A DNA stretch of 64,000 nucleotides, taken from assembly GCF_003674065.1 (NCBI RefSeq), contig NZ_RDBE01000007.1, positions 1 to 64,000 on the forward strand, given 5' to 3'. Position 1 is the first letter of the stretch; the number at the start of each line of letters is the position of its first letter. The notes under the pieces are model-generated. The model was not told the origin of the DNA and searched no databases. It saw nothing but the letters and a program-made list of their open reading frames with translations. Source of the stretch: Nocardioides mangrovicus. GTDB taxonomy: Bacteria > Actinomycetota > Actinomycetes > Propionibacteriales > Nocardioidaceae. Below are positions 28,181-39,436 of the stretch, one piece after another. The position numbers and the translations under genes are program-made.

Positions 28181-29899
28181 ATGCAACCTGTCGCTCTCTC
28201 GCCTCAGTACCGCGACGAGGCGCTCGCAGCGATGGCCTCCGAGGAGCTCGACGTCCTCGTGGTCGGGGGCGGTGTCGTGGGCGCGGGCAGCGCCCTCGAC
28301 GCCGCCACCCGGGGCCTGAAGGTCGGCCTGGTCGAGGCCCGTGACCTCGCCTCGGGCACCTCGAGCCGCTCCAGCAAGCTGGTCCACGGTGGCCTGCGCT
28401 ACCTGGAGATGCTCGACTTCGGCCTGGTGGCCGAGGCGCTCAAGGAGCGGGGACTGCTGCTGCAGGAGCTCGCGCCGCACCTGGTGCGGCCGGTGCCGTT
28501 CCTCTACCCGCTGCAGCACCGGTTCTGGGAGCGCTTCTACGCCGGCAGCGGTGTCGCCCTCTACGACGTGCTCAGCCGCATGGCGGGCAAGACCGGGGTG
28601 CCGATGCACAAGCACCTGACGCGGCGCGGTGCGCTGAAGCTGGTGCCCTCGCTGCGCAAGGACGCGCTGGTCGGGGCCTTGCAGTACTACGACGCCCAGG
28701 TCGACGACGCCCGCCACACGATGTTCGTCGCGCGCACCGCGGCAGCGTACGGAGCGCACGTGGCCATCCGTGCCCGCGTCACCGAGCTGGTGCGCGAGGG
28801 TGAGCGCGTGGTCGGCGCGGTGGTGCACGACCTGGAGAACGACCGCACCTTCACCGTGCGGGCGCGCCAGGTGGTCAACGCCACCGGTGTGTGGACCGAC
28901 GAGACCCAGGCGCTGGGCGGGCAGCGCGGTGAGTTCCACGTCCGCGCCAGCAAGGGCATCCACCTGGTGGTGCCCAAGGACCGCATCCGCAGCCGCGTCG
29001 GGCTGATCCTGCGCACCGAGAAGTCGGTGCTGTTCGTCATCCCGTGGGGCCGGCACTGGCTGATCGGCACCACCGACACCGACTGGACGCTGGACAAGGC
29101 GCACCCCGCCGCCAGCGAGGCCGACATCGACTACCTGCTCGAGCACGTCAACTCGGTGCTCGAGACCCCGCTCACGCGCGACGACGTCGAGGGCGTCTAC
29201 GCCGGGCTGCGGCCGCTGCTGGAGGGGGAGTCCGAGGCCACCTCGAAGCTCTCCCGCGAGCACGCCGTCGGTCACCCCGCCCCCGGTCTGGTGGTGATCG
29301 CCGGCGGCAAGTACACGACGTACCGCGTGATGGCCAAGGACGCCATCGACGAGGCGGTGTTCGGCATGGAGACCCACGACCGCCGCTCGGTCCCGCGCTC
29401 GGTCACCGAGCACGTGCCGCTGCTCGGGGCCGAGGGCTACGCCGCGCTGACCAACCAGGTCGGGCTGCTGGCCGAGCGGTCGGGGCTGCACCCGGTGCGT
29501 ATCGAGCACCTGCTCAACCGCTACGGCTCGCTCATCGACGAACTGCTGGCGCTGGTCGCCGCCGACCCCGACCTGGGCGAGCCGCTCTCCGACGGCTCGG
29601 ACTACCTCAAGGTCGAGATCGTCTACGCCGCCTCCCACGAGGGCGCGCTCCACATCGACGACGCCCTCACTCGGCGCACCCGGCTCTCCATCGAGTCCTT
29701 CGACCGCGGCCTGAACTCCGTCGAGGAGGCGGCGCGGCTGATGGGCGGGGTGCTGGGCTGGAGCGAGGACCAGACCAAGGTCGAGATCGAGCACTACCGC
29801 AAGCGGGTCGAGGCCGAGCGGGAGAGCCAGCAGATGCCCGACGACGCCACCGCCGACGCCGCGCGGCTGGGAGCGCCGGACCTCGTGCCGCTGAGCTGA
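28181..29899 (+). CDS. glpD: Aerobic glycerol-3-phosphate dehydrogenase
   Basis: Membrane-associated FAD enzyme that oxidises glycerol-3-phosphate to dihydroxyacetone phosphate and passes electrons to quinone. The 572-residue product has the FAD-binding start DVLVVGGGVVGAGSALDAAT (24-43), SSRSSKLVHGGLRYLE (about 62-77), and the block IAGGKYTTYRVMAKDA. ATG 28181 has AGGAGG at 28165-28170. It completes the glycerol pathway encoded by glpF-glpK-glpD and ends 4 bases from the converging nagA gene. Confidence 0.96.
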   Translation: MQPVALSPQYRDEALAAMASEELDVLVVGGGVVGAGSALDAATRGLKVGLVEARDLASGTSSRSSKLVHGGLRYLEMLDFGLVAEALKERGLLLQELAPHLVRPVPFLYPLQHRFWERFYAGSGVALYDVLSRMAGKTGVPMHKHLTRRGALKLVPSLRKDALVGALQYYDAQVDDARHTMFVARTAAAYGAHVAIRARVTELVREGERVVGAVVHDLENDRTFTVRARQVVNATGVWTDETQALGGQRGEFHVRASKGIHLVVPKDRIRSRVGLILRTEKSVLFVIPWGRHWLIGTTDTDWTLDKAHPAASEADIDYLLEHVNSVLETPLTRDDVEGVYAGLRPLLEGESEATSKLSREHAVGHPAPGLVVIAGGKYTTYRVMAKDAIDEAVFGMETHDRRSVPRSVTEHVPLLGAEGYAALTNQVGLLAERSGLHPVRIEHLLNRYGSLIDELLALVAADPDLGEPLSDGSDYLKVEIVYAASHEGALHIDDALTRRTRLSIESFDRGLNSVEEAARLMGGVLGWSEDQTKVEIEHYRKRVEAERESQQMPDDATADAARLGAPDLVPLS

Positions 29900-29909
29900 G
29901 GCCTCAGCT
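29894..29909. other. 16-base perfect palindrome across two converging stop codons
   Basis: AGCTGAGGCCTCAGCT contains the glpD stop (TGA) and, on the other strand, the nagA stop. It can form a 6-base stem in either transcript, but there is no T run. Confidence 0.4.
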
Positions 29910-31028
29910 GGTGCGCACCCAGCGGCCGCGGTGCATGACGCGCTTGACGGCCAACGCGTCGTCGAGCACGACCAGGTCGGCCCGGAAGCCGGGTCGCAAG
30001 GCGCCCACGTGCTCGAGGCCCAGCATGGTGGCGGGAGTGAGGGTGGCCGCGCGGACGGCGTCCTCGAGCGTCAGCCCGGCCTCGGTGACGGCGTACTGCA
30101 CGGCGCGGGCCAGGGTGAGCGTGGAGCCGGCGATCGTGCCGTCGGCCAGCCGGGCCTCGCCGTCGCGGACGGCCACCCGCATCGGGCCGAGCTCGTAGTC
30201 GCCGTCGGCCGCGGCTGCGGCGGCCATGGCGTCGGTGACCAGTGCGTAGCGGTGGGGCTTGGCGTTGGCGGCCAGCCGGATCACCGCCGGGTGCAGGTGG
30301 ACGCCGTCGGCGATGAGCTCGACGTAGGTGTCGGGGTGCTCGAGCAGGGCGGCGACGGGCCCCGGGGAGCGGTGCTTGAGCCCGCGCATCGCGTTGAACA
30401 GGTGGGTGCCCACGCCGGCGCCGGCGTCCAGGGCGGCCCGGACCACCTCGTAGGAGGCGTCGGTGTGGCCGACGGCGGCGACCACGCCGGCCGCGGTGAG
30501 GCGGCGGACGGCGTCCAGCCCGCCGTCGAGCTCGGGGGCGAGGGTGACCATGCGGACGTGCCCGTCGCCGGCCTCGAGAACCGCGTCGACGTGGTCGGGC
30601 TTGGGCACCTCCAGCAGCGCCGGGTCGTGGGCGCCCGCGTGCTCGGGGCTCAGCCACGGCCCCTCGAGGTGGACGCCGGCCAGCCGGCCGCCGGCGCTGA
30701 GCGCGGCCAGCTCACGGACCGCGCGCAGGTGGGCCGCGGGCGCCATCGTGACGAGGCTGGCCACCATGGTCGTGGTGCCGTGCGCCAGGTGCGCGGCGAC
30801 GACGCGCTCCGCCGCTTCGGCGGTGCCCTCGTCGAAGGAGGCGCCGCCGCCACCGTGCACGTGGACGTCGACGAACCCGGGCACCACCGTGGCGGCGGGC
30901 AGCTCGACGTCGGCCGGGCGCGGCGGGGCGCCCGCGCCGACGTCGACCAGCCGCTCGTCCTCCACGTGCACCCACCCCGGCGCGAAGACCCGCGCCGGGG
31001 TGACGATGCGACCTGCAGCCAGGATCAT
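29904..31028 (-). CDS. nagA: N-acetylglucosamine-6-phosphate deacetylase
   Basis: NagA converts GlcNAc-6-phosphate to glucosamine-6-phosphate and acetate. The 374-residue amidohydrolase has the metal motif VDVHVHGG (His56, His58), HLEGPW with Glu122, His188 in GHTDA, His209 in GTHLFNAM, and the catalytic Asp266 in VTDAM. It is the last gene of the leftward gntR-EIIC-nagA operon, starting 10 bases after the EIIC stop. Confidence 0.95.
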   Translation of the reverse strand: MILAAGRIVTPARVFAPGWVHVEDERLVDVGAGAPPRPADVELPAATVVPGFVDVHVHGGGGASFDEGTAEAAERVVAAHLAHGTTTMVASLVTMAPAAHLRAVRELAALSAGGRLAGVHLEGPWLSPEHAGAHDPALLEVPKPDHVDAVLEAGDGHVRMVTLAPELDGGLDAVRRLTAAGVVAAVGHTDASYEVVRAALDAGAGVGTHLFNAMRGLKHRSPGPVAALLEHPDTYVELIADGVHLHPAVIRLAANAKPHRYALVTDAMAAAAAADGDYELGPMRVAVRDGEARLADGTIAGSTLTLARAVQYAVTEAGLTLEDAVRAATLTPATMLGLEHVGALRPGFRADLVVLDDALAVKRVMHRGRWVRTS

Positions 31029-31038
31029 GCGGCGGCGA

Positions 31039-32276
<1,238 letters not shown>

Positions 32277-32280
<4 letters not shown>

Positions 32281-33074
32281 GCTGTTCCTTCTTCCGAGTG
32301 GTGCTGGTCGGGCCGGGCGGCGTCGGTGCTGCCGAGCTCAGTGCTGCCGAGCGACATGTGCAGCTGGTAGCGGTCGCCCCGGTAGCGGGAGACGACGTAC
32401 TCCAGCGGCGTTCCGGCCGCGCGGGAGACGCGGCGGAAGACCAGGAGGGGGGTGCCGACCGGGCAGTCCAGCCGGCGGGCGGTGGGGGAGTCGGCCGACT
32501 CGCCCCACAGCGTCTGCTCCGCGCCGTCGATGGGCAGCCCGTAGACCTCGCGGAACACCTCATAGAGCGAGCCGCCGAGCTGCTGGCGGTCCAGACCCGG
32601 CAGCAGGTGCACCGGGTACCAGCCGTTCTCCAGCGCGATGGGCTGGTCGTCGGCCAGCCGGACGCGGTCCAGCCGCCAGGCCAGGCCGTCACCGCCGAGG
32701 TCGAGGGCCTTGGCGACGTCGGTGGGCGGCCGGTCGGCCTCGACGCCGACCAGCTGCGTCGACGGCGTCAGCCCGCGGCGGCGCATGTCCTGGCTGAAGG
32801 AGGCCAGGTGCAGGTTGCTCTCCAGCCGCGGCCGGGAGACGAAGGTGCCCTTGCCGTGGATCCGGTGCAGCAGGCCGTCGGCCACGAGGCTCTCGATGGC
32901 CTTGCGGACGGTGGCGCGCGAGACGTCGTAGGCGCTCATCAGCTCGCGCTCGGACGGGATGGCGACGTCGGGTCCGAGCTCATGGGCCGCGAGCTCGGCG
33001 AGCACGTCGGAGAGCTGGGCGTGCTTGGGGCGCGGGCCGTCGGTGATGATCGTGCGCGAGACCGGGTCGACCAC
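32277..33074 (-). CDS. GntR/HutC family regulator, DasR-like
   Basis: The 265-residue product has a GntR winged helix (PKHAQLSDVLAELAAHELG, PSERELMSAYDVSRATVRKA, HRIHGKGTFVSRPR) and a UTRA effector domain from about residue 90. DasR of Streptomyces is the same type and responds to glucosamine-6-phosphate. GTG 33074 is chosen because GGAGG lies 9 bases upstream and the alignment begins there; the frame is open to 33158. It is divergent from the SIS gene across direct and inverted ACTGGTAC repeats that are probably its operators, and cotranslated with EIIC. Confidence 0.9.
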
Positions 33075-33092
33075 TGGCAGCCACCTCCACCC

Positions 33093-33133
33093 ACTGGTAG
33101 GTTTCTCACTGGTACGGTCTGGTACGGACCAGT
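33093..33133. promoter_or_regulatory. Cluster of DasR-type (dre-like) half sites
   Basis: ACTGGTA occurs at 33093 and 33108, and CTGGTACGGACCAG at 33119-33132 is a perfect inverted repeat of CTGGT/ACCAG. The dre consensus known from Streptomyces (ACTGGTCTAGACCACT) has the same half site. The cluster lies in the 84-base spacer between the GntR gene and the SIS gene. Confidence 0.6.
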
Positions 33134-33158
33134 CAGAGCATGGTGTGAGGGAGAGCAC

Positions 33159-34220
33159 GTGTCAAGCACCCGGTCGGCGACCCAGATGCTGCGCGAGATG
33201 GAGGAGCAGCCCGACGCCGTGCGTCGCACGCTCGAGGCCCTGCTGCCGTTGCGCAGCGAGGTGGCCGGTCTGTTCGCGGGCCGGCGGCGGGTGCTGTTCG
33301 TGGCTCGCGGCTCCAGCGACAACGCCGCGATCTACGGCCGCTACCTGCTCGAGACCCACGCCGGGGTGGTGGGCGGCCTGGCCGCGCCGAGCGTCGCGAC
33401 GCACTACCGCAGCGAGCTCGACCTCACCGACACCCTGGTCGTCAGCGTCTCCCAGTCCGGGGCCACCGAGGAGATCGTGGCGACCCAGGACTGGGCGCGC
33501 AGCTGCGGCGGCGCCACGGTGGCGGTGGCCAACGTGGCCGACTCGCCCCTGGTGCGCGCCGCCGACCTGGCGCTGGTGACCGCCGCTGGTCCCGAGCTCG
33601 CCGTCCCGGCCACCAAGTCCTACCTGGCCCAGCTGGTCGCGATGGCCGTGGTCGCCACCGCCCTCGCGCCCGCACCGACCGCGCTCGACGGCGAGCTGGG
33701 CCTGGTCGCCGGCGAGGTCGAGCGGCTGCTGGAGCAGCGCTCGGGCGTCGAGGAGGCCGCCCGCCAGCTGGCCACGACGGCGTACACCGTCGTCTCCGGT
33801 CGCGGCCTGATGATGGGCACGGCGCTGGAGACCGCGCTGAAGCTCGAGGAGACCTGCCTACGCCCGGTGCGCGGCTACTCCTACGCCGACCTGCGCCACG
33901 GCCCGATCTCCGTGGTGACCGCCGGCATGACCGCCGTGCTCGTCGCCGCCCCCGACGGCCCGATGCTCGCGCCGATGACCGAGCTGGCCGGCGACCTCGC
34001 CGCGCGTGGCGCCACCACCATCGGCATCGGCGGCGACGCCGGGTTCGCCGGCGCGTGCTCCCTGGCGGTCGCCGGGCCGGACCTGCCCGAGGCCGTCGCG
34101 CCGATGGGCGCCATCGTCGCCTCGCAGCTCGTGGTCGAGGCCCTGGCCCGTGAGCTCGGGCTCGACCCCGACAACCCGCGGGGGTTGGCGAAGGTGACGA
34201 CGACCGATCCCGCGAGCTGA
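33159..34220 (+). CDS. SIS-domain protein, probable glucosamine-6-phosphate deaminase (NagB-II type)
   Basis: The 353-residue product has two SIS domains, FVARGSSDNAAIYGRYLLE (about 48-66) with SVSQSGATEEIV, and SGRGLMMGTALETALKLEE with EPVRG-like RPVRGYSYADLRHGP. It ends DPDNPRGLAKVTTTD, as in the isomerase part of GlmS. The glutaminase domain of GlmS is absent, so deamination/isomerisation of glucosamine-6-phosphate to fructose-6-phosphate is likely. No other nagB is present in the cluster. GTG 33159 has GAGGGAGAG upstream. It heads the rightward SIS-EIIB-EIIA operon. Confidence 0.85.
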   Translation: MSSTRSATQMLREMEEQPDAVRRTLEALLPLRSEVAGLFAGRRRVLFVARGSSDNAAIYGRYLLETHAGVVGGLAAPSVATHYRSELDLTDTLVVSVSQSGATEEIVATQDWARSCGGATVAVANVADSPLVRAADLALVTAAGPELAVPATKSYLAQLVAMAVVATALAPAPTALDGELGLVAGEVERLLEQRSGVEEAARQLATTAYTVVSGRGLMMGTALETALKLEETCLRPVRGYSYADLRHGPISVVTAGMTAVLVAAPDGPMLAPMTELAGDLAARGATTIGIGGDAGFAGACSLAVAGPDLPEAVAPMGAIVASQLVVEALARELGLDPDNPRGLAKVTTTDPAS

Positions 34221-34251
34221 CCGCAATGTGAACGGAACCGAGGAGGACACC

Positions 34252-34485
34252 ATGGCAACCAAGGCGGAGCAGATCCTGGCCGGGCTGGGCGGCGCGGACA
34301 ACATCGTCGAGATCGAGCCGTGCATCACCCGGCTGCGCACCGAGGTGGAGGACGGCGCCAAGGTCGACGAGGCCGCGCTCAAGGCCGCCGGTGCTCACGG
34401 CGTCGTGCTGTCGGGCAACGTGGTGCAGGTCGTGGTCGGTCCCGAGGCCGACACGCTGGCCGAAGACATCGAGGACCTGATGTAG
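34252..34485 (+). CDS. PTS subunit EIIB, glucose/GlcNAc type
   Basis: This 77-residue EIIB domain carries the phosphorylated cysteine in IEPCITRLR (Cys24). ATG 34252 is chosen because AGGAGG lies at 34241-34246; an in-frame GTG at 34228 lacks such a site. It relays phosphate from EIIA to the sugar brought in by EIIC (31039). Confidence 0.93.
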   Translation: MATKAEQILAGLGGADNIVEIEPCITRLRTEVEDGAKVDEAALKAAGAHGVVLSGNVVQVVVGPEADTLAEDIEDLM

Positions 34486-34929
34486 ATGGACGTCCTCGCG
34501 CCCTGCCCGGGCCGGCTGCTGCCGCTCACGCAGACCCCCGACCCGGTCTTCGCCGGCGAGATGGTGGGTCCCGGCGTCGCGATCGACCCCGACCCCGGAC
34601 CGACCACTGTCGTCTCGCCCATCGCCGGCCGGGTCGTGAAGATCCACCCGCACGCGTTCGTGGTGCTCGGCGAGGGCGGCGTCGGGGTGCTCGTGCACCT
34701 CGGCATCGACACCGTGAAGCTCGACGGCCAGGGCTTCGAAATGCTCGCTCAGCAGGGCGCGAACGTCGTCGCGGGCGAGCCGATGGTGCGCTGGGACCCC
34801 GCGACCATCACCGGCGACGGCATCTCCACGATGGTGCCGGTCGTCGTCATGGATCGGCCGAAGGGGTCGGTCCCGGCGCCCGACGAGCGGCACGTCGTGC
34901 CCGGAGATGTCCTGTTCGAGGTGGTCTGA
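34486..34929 (+). CDS. PTS subunit EIIA, glucose type
   Basis: The 147-residue EIIA-Glc/Crr-type protein has the phosphorylated His71 in GVLVHLGIDTVKLDG and the partner His56 in KIHPHAFVVL. The ATG follows the EIIB stop directly, without a gap. Together with EIIB and EIIC it makes a complete split GlcNAc-type permease; HPr and EI are not encoded in the window. Confidence 0.93.
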   Translation: MDVLAPCPGRLLPLTQTPDPVFAGEMVGPGVAIDPDPGPTTVVSPIAGRVVKIHPHAFVVLGEGGVGVLVHLGIDTVKLDGQGFEMLAQQGANVVAGEPMVRWDPATITGDGISTMVPVVVMDRPKGSVPAPDERHVVPGDVLFEVV

Positions 34930-34971
34930 GCGGCTAGACAGCCCGCCGGGCGGTGGGCAGGGTAGTCGGTC

Positions 34972-35310
34972 ATGGCCAGCTACCACGGCGTCGACACGCC
35001 GGCGCTGCAGACTCGCACGCTGATCGGCGGTGCGCTCATCGGGCTGGTCGTCGGCATCGGCCTGGCCTTCCTGGCCGCCGTGCTCGGGGTCGCCTTCATC
35101 GTGGGGCACCCCCAGCTCTCGGCCTCGCAGCGCAACGTCGTGTTCCTGGCCCCGTTCGCCGGCGGCATGGTGCTCGCGCTGGTCACCCTCGTCGTGCCCG
35201 TCGTCCGCCGCTTGGGCGGCGGCGTGCTGGTCGGGGTGATGGTCGGCGCCGCCGCGACGGTCGCCGTCGTCGGCGGTGTGCTGGCCGGCACCGCCGCCCA
35301 GTCGCTCTGA
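34972..35310 (+). CDS. Hypothetical small membrane protein
   Basis: The 112-residue product has three hydrophobic segments (about 17-43, 57-77, 84-107) and no recognised family. ATG 34972 lies 42 bases after EIIA; no clear Shine-Dalgarno is visible. It is followed by rlmN and may be unrelated to the PTS genes. Confidence 0.65.
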   Translation: MASYHGVDTPALQTRTLIGGALIGLVVGIGLAFLAAVLGVAFIVGHPQLSASQRNVVFLAPFAGGMVLALVTLVVPVVRRLGGGVLVGVMVGAAATVAVVGGVLAGTAAQSL

Positions 35311-35351
35311 CTCACGCCGAGGCGCCACCAGGTGGGACAATCGGTCACGCG

Positions 35352-36476
35352 ATGACCGATGCACCCAAGACCCTGCCCCTGGTGATGGAGGAGCCGCGCG
35401 GCCGCGGCAAGCCGCCGCGCCACCTGGCCGACCTCGACCTCGCCGGGCGACAGGCGCTGCTCGCCGAGCACGGCCTACCCGGCTTCCGAGCGAAGCAGCT
35501 CAGCCACCACTACTTCGCGCGGCTGGTCGACGACCCCGAGCAGATGACCGACCTCCCGGCGGGCGCCCGCAGCGAGCTGGCGGCCGCGCTGCTGCCGAGC
35601 CTGATGACGCCGCTGCGCACGCTGGAGGCCGACGCCGGCACCACCCGCAAGACGCTCTGGCGCCTCTTCGACGGCTCGCTCGTGGAGTCGGTGCTGATGC
35701 GCTACCCCGACCGGGCCACCATGTGCGTCTCCTCCCAGGCCGGCTGCGGCATGGCCTGCCCGTTCTGCGCGACCGGCCAGGGCGGGCTGCAGCGCAACAT
35801 GTCCACCGCCGAGATCGTCGAGCAGGTCGTCGCCGGTGCGCGCGCGTTGGCCCGCGACGAGGTCCCCGGCGGCGTCGGGCGCGTCTCCAACGTCGTCTTC
35901 ATGGGCATGGGCGAGCCGCTGGCCAACTACAAGGCGGTCGTCGGCGCCGTCCGCCGGCTCACCTCGCCCGCGCCGGAGGGCCTGGGCATGTCGGCGCGCG
36001 GCGTCACCGTCTCCACCGTCGGGCTGGTGCCGCGGATCCGGCAGCTGGCCGAGGAGGGCATCCCGGTCACGCTCGCGCTGAGCCTGCACGCCCCCGACGA
36101 CGAGCTGCGCAACGAGCTCGTGCCGATCAACAACCGCTCCTCGGTGGCCGAGACCGTCGACGCGGCCCACCACTACTTCGCCACGACGAAGCGGCGGGTC
36201 TCGATCGAGTACGCCATGATGCGCGGCATCAACGACCAGGCCCACCGCGCCGACTTGCTCGCCGACGTGCTGCTCGCCCACGGGGCCGGCTGGGTGCACG
36301 TCAACCTGATCCCGCTCAACCCGACCCCCGGCTCCAGGTGGACCGCCTCGGACCCCGCCGACGAGCGGGAGTTCGTCCGCCGTCTCGAGGCCCGTGGCAT
36401 CCCGACCACCGTCCGCGACACTCGCGGCCGCGAGATCGACGGCGCCTGCGGCCAGCTGGCGGCGACCGAGGGCTGA
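35352..36476 (+). CDS. rlmN: 23S rRNA (A2503-C2) / tRNA (A37-C2) methyltransferase RlmN
   Basis: Radical-SAM enzyme that methylates A2503 of 23S rRNA. The 374-residue product has the CxxxCxxC cluster motif [11 protein letters not shown] (Cys132, 136, 139), [13 protein letters not shown], and the C-terminal methyl-carrier cysteine in GACGQL. ATG 35352 is the first start consistent with homology; the frame is open far upstream. It converges with the gene ending at 36484 with a 7-base gap. Confidence 0.95.
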   Translation: MTDAPKTLPLVMEEPRGRGKPPRHLADLDLAGRQALLAEHGLPGFRAKQLSHHYFARLVDDPEQMTDLPAGARSELAAALLPSLMTPLRTLEADAGTTRKTLWRLFDGSLVESVLMRYPDRATMCVSSQAGCGMACPFCATGQGGLQRNMSTAEIVEQVVAGARALARDEVPGGVGRVSNVVFMGMGEPLANYKAVVGAVRRLTSPAPEGLGMSARGVTVSTVGLVPRIRQLAEEGIPVTLALSLHAPDDELRNELVPINNRSSVAETVDAAHHYFATTKRRVSIEYAMMRGINDQAHRADLLADVLLAHGAGWVHVNLIPLNPTPGSRWTASDPADEREFVRRLEARGIPTTVRDTRGREIDGACGQLAATEG

Positions 36477-36483
36477 TGCTCGG

Positions 36484-36930
36484 CTAGCGCCCCACGCCGC
36501 AGTCGAAGGCCTGCTGCACCACCACGACCAGGGGTAGCAGCTCGGCGGGCACGGGGGCGGCGTTGACGACGTCGCCGTGGGTGACGGTACGGCCGCTGAG
36601 CTCGGCCAGGACGGTCGCGGAGTCGACGTCGCGCTCGGCGAGCTCGCGTGCGGTCACCGGCGCGAGGGCGGTGGGGCCGTCGTCGGCCTCGGCGAGCCGG
36701 ACACCGACGCGGCAGGCGGCCAGGGCCACGACCAGGCCCGTGGCCGAGCCGAGGTCGGGCAGCAGGATGCGGTCGCCGGGGGCCCAGCCGTGGCCCAGGA
36801 ACGACTCCGCCACCCGAGCCGAACCGGCGTCGAGCGCGCCCAGGGTGATGTCGAGCCCGGGCAGCGTGATGGACGCCTGCGGCGCGAGGTCGGCGGCGGC
36901 GTCGAGGAGGTAGGGGACGGCCAGGCTCAA
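36484..36930 (-). CDS. Short protein resembling the N-terminal part of acyl-adenylate synthetases
   Basis: The 148-residue product reads LDITLGALDAGSARVAESFLGHGWAPGDRILL followed by a GLVVALAACRVGVRLAEAD block (about 27-85). This matches the first subdomain of ANL enzymes (TIGR03089-like) but lacks the ATP-binding loop and the whole C-terminal half, so it cannot be a complete ligase. TTG 36930 lies 7 bases after the stop of the phosphoesterase gene and is the most economical start. A second protein of similar size and pattern is encoded at 43860. Function unknown. Confidence 0.55.
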   Translation of the reverse strand: MSLAVPYLLDAAADLAPQASITLPGLDITLGALDAGSARVAESFLGHGWAPGDRILLPDLGSATGLVVALAACRVGVRLAEADDGPTALAPVTARELAERDVDSATVLAELSGRTVTHGDVVNAAPVPAELLPLVVVVQQAFDCGVGR

Positions 36931-36937
36931 CGGTTTC

Positions 36938-38650
36938 TCATCGGGGGTCTGCGACCAAGAGTTCCACGTTGCGGTCCGCGGCGGCACCCCGCCGGTTCGT
37001 GGTGCGCTCCTGCCAGTCGTTGGCGCCGAGCTCGCGGGAGAGCCCGGCCAGCCGCACCGGGTCGCCCAGCGAGCCCGCGTACGCCGACGGTGCGGTGAGC
37101 GGGCCGGCGTGGTCGAGCACGGTGGCGAAGATCGAGAGGGTGCCGTCGCGGTTGTCGGCCACCTCCAGCACTCGCGACTGCATCGGGAAGTCGATGTGCG
37201 AGGCGGTGTTGACCTCCCAGAAGCCACCGCCGCTGCCGGTGTGGGCGGTGACCGCGTTGACGTGGGTGTGGCCGTTGACCCAGGCCACGACGCTGCGGTG
37301 CGCGAGCAGCAGGTCGACCACCTGGGGTCCCAGCACGCGCGGCTGCAGGTCGCCCCCGGTGCCGACGAGCGGGTTCGACATCGTGGCGCTCGTGTGGTGG
37401 CTGGCGACCACGACGATGCGCCCGGCCGAGGCGGCGAGCACCTGGGTCAACCAGGCGAACTGGGTGGCGTCCAGAGAGCCGTCGGCCTCGCCGTTCGGGT
37501 TGACGGTGTCCAGGACCACGAACCGGAACGCTTCGTGGTCGAAGGTGTAGTAGCCCAGGCCGGTGGCGCGGTTGGTGCGGGTGAAGCCGTGCCCGACCGG
37601 GAGTCCCGTGGTGTGGAAGTGCTCCTCGATCCACTGCGCCCGCGAGAGCGTGCGGCGTTTCGGGTCGGGAGTGACGAGCTTCGCCCAGGGCCCGGGAACG
37701 ACGGCGCCCAGCAGCGCCGAGGCATCGCCGGTCGCGGCCGCCCGCTCCAGGTCGGCCGGGCTGATGCCGGCCGGTGGCGAGATCACCTTCAGCGGACCCG
37801 TGGCCAGCGCACTGACCGGGACGGTGTGCGGGAAGTTGCCCTGGGTGAGCTGGTCGTGGTTGCCGAACGCCGCGTACCACGGCACGTCCAGCCCGTGGGC
37901 GGTGAACGGCCGGCGGGCTGCCGAGGTCAGCCCCGTCACGGTCGGGAAGCCGTACACCGTGTGCGCCTGGTCGGCGCTGTGGCCGGCGGGTGCGCCGTCG
38001 GGGTGCCAGTAGTGGACGTCGTAGGTCACCGGGTCGGAGTCCATGACGCCCTCGTAGCGGGTGAGGTCGCCCGAGTCGGGCCGTACGGTGCCGCCGTCGA
38101 GGACGTCGATGTTCCAGCGGATCTCGTTGTACTGGCTGTTGTCGGAGTTGTCGCCGGTCTGCAGCGCGAAGGCCACCGGCCGTCCGGTCACGGGGCCGGC
38201 GGACACCGCGTTGACCGCCCGCACCATCGCCTCGGTGACCTGGGCGCTCAGCAGCTCCTGCGGCCGGTGGGCGGAGCTGAAGATGCCGGTCGGGTCGTCG
38301 CCGTCGTCGTAGCGGTCCAGCCACTCCAGCCGGGCCGGGGACTGGTGGTCCACGACGTGCACGTCGCTGAGCTGCACGAAGGTCAGCAGCCCGCGCCGTC
38401 GCTTCGCGCGGCTCGTCGACGCGGCGGTGCCGAGGTCGGTGCGCACCAGGTGCGGCTCGCCGGGCCCCTGACGCAGCGGCGCGTAGCCGCCGACGCCGGG
38501 CACGCCGCGCAGGTAGGTGCGGTTCAGGGTCGTCTGCGCCGCTGCCGCCTCGGCCGCGGGCAGGCTCAGCCCACCGGCGACCGCGGCCGCCGAGAGCGCG
38601 CCGGCACCGGCGAGCAGGTGACGTCGAGAGAGGTCCACGACAGCATCCAA
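36938..38650 (-). CDS. Tat-exported metallophosphoesterase, TIGR03767-like
   Basis: The 570-residue product starts with a twin-arginine signal ([20 protein letters not shown], Arg9-Arg10). It carries calcineurin-like metal motifs in order: [43 protein letters not shown] and NGHTHVN. This arrangement with a long insert matches the actinobacterial TIGR03767 family, whose substrate is not known. It probably acts outside the membrane as a phosphodiesterase. The small gene downstream starts 7 bases after its stop. Confidence 0.88.
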   Translation of the reverse strand: MDAVVDLSRRHLLAGAGALSAAAVAGGLSLPAAEAAAAQTTLNRTYLRGVPGVGGYAPLRQGPGEPHLVRTDLGTAASTSRAKRRRGLLTFVQLSDVHVVDHQSPARLEWLDRYDDGDDPTGIFSSAHRPQELLSAQVTEAMVRAVNAVSAGPVTGRPVAFALQTGDNSDNSQYNEIRWNIDVLDGGTVRPDSGDLTRYEGVMDSDPVTYDVHYWHPDGAPAGHSADQAHTVYGFPTVTGLTSAARRPFTAHGLDVPWYAAFGNHDQLTQGNFPHTVPVSALATGPLKVISPPAGISPADLERAAATGDASALLGAVVPGPWAKLVTPDPKRRTLSRAQWIEEHFHTTGLPVGHGFTRTNRATGLGYYTFDHEAFRFVVLDTVNPNGEADGSLDATQFAWLTQVLAASAGRIVVVASHHTSATMSNPLVGTGGDLQPRVLGPQVVDLLLAHRSVVAWVNGHTHVNAVTAHTGSGGGFWEVNTASHIDFPMQSRVLEVADNRDGTLSIFATVLDHAGPLTAPSAYAGSLGDPVRLAGLSRELGANDWQERTTNRRGAAADRNVELLVADPR

Positions 38651-38689
38651 CGACCGCGACGGGCCCCGGTCACGCTCCGGCCGATGAGT

Positions 38690-39436
38690 TCACCCGGCGT
38701 TCAGCAGATGGACCGCGAGCGCGAGTCCGGCCAGCCCGACGAGGATGCGCAGCGGGCGCTCAGGCAGCACCCGGACGGCGGCCGGGCCCAGCGCACCACC
38801 GAGCAGCGCGCCGACCGCCATCGGCAGCGCGGCGCCCCAGTGCACCGGTCCGAGGACCGCGTAGCCGATCGCGGCGACGCCGTTGGCCGCGCCCGTGCCG
38901 ACGTTCTTCACCGCGTTGCTCACCGCGAGCGGCTCCACGGTGCTCAGCGAGACCACCGCCAGCAGGATCACGCCGACGCCGGCGCCGAAGTAGCCGCCGT
39001 AGACACCGACCACCGCCAGCAGCGGCAGCCACCACCACGTGGCCGGCCGCAGCTGCGAGCCCTCCCAGCGGGCCCAGCGCCGGATGGGGTCGCGCGCCAT
39101 CAGCAGCACCGAGCCGAGCGCGACCAGCCAGGGCACCACCGCCTCGAAGGCCGACGCGGGGGTGGAGAGCAGGAGCAGCGCTCCGACCGCGCCGCCGACG
39201 GCGCTCGCGGCCGCGAGCTCGACCAGGCGCCGGCGTTGCCCGTGCAGCTCGCGGCGCCCGCCCCACATCGAGCCCGCGGTGGTGGCGGTCATGGCGACGG
39301 CGTTCGTGACGTTGGCGGCCAGCGGTCCGATCCCGGTGGCCAGGAGCGCGGGATAGCTGACCAGCGACGCCAGCCCGGCGGTGGAGCCGACCAGGCCGGC
39401 CCCGACGCCGGCCAACAGCAGCCACGCCCAGGTCAT
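38690..39436 (-). CDS. TauE/SafE family membrane transporter
   Basis: The 248-residue product has seven to eight helices in two repeats, with AGVGAGLVGSTAGLASLVSYPALL at the start of the first and VYGGYFGAGVGVILLAVVSL at the start of the second. Members export or import sulfur compounds or other anions; the substrate here is unknown. The ATG overlaps the LOG stop by four bases, so the two genes are coupled. Confidence 0.88.
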   Translation of the reverse strand: MTWAWLLLAGVGAGLVGSTAGLASLVSYPALLATGIGPLAANVTNAVAMTATTAGSMWGGRRELHGQRRRLVELAAASAVGGAVGALLLLSTPASAFEAVVPWLVALGSVLLMARDPIRRWARWEGSQLRPATWWWLPLLAVVGVYGGYFGAGVGVILLAVVSLSTVEPLAVSNAVKNVGTGAANGVAAIGYAVLGPVHWGAALPMAVGALLGGALGPAAVRVLPERPLRILVGLAGLALAVHLLNAG

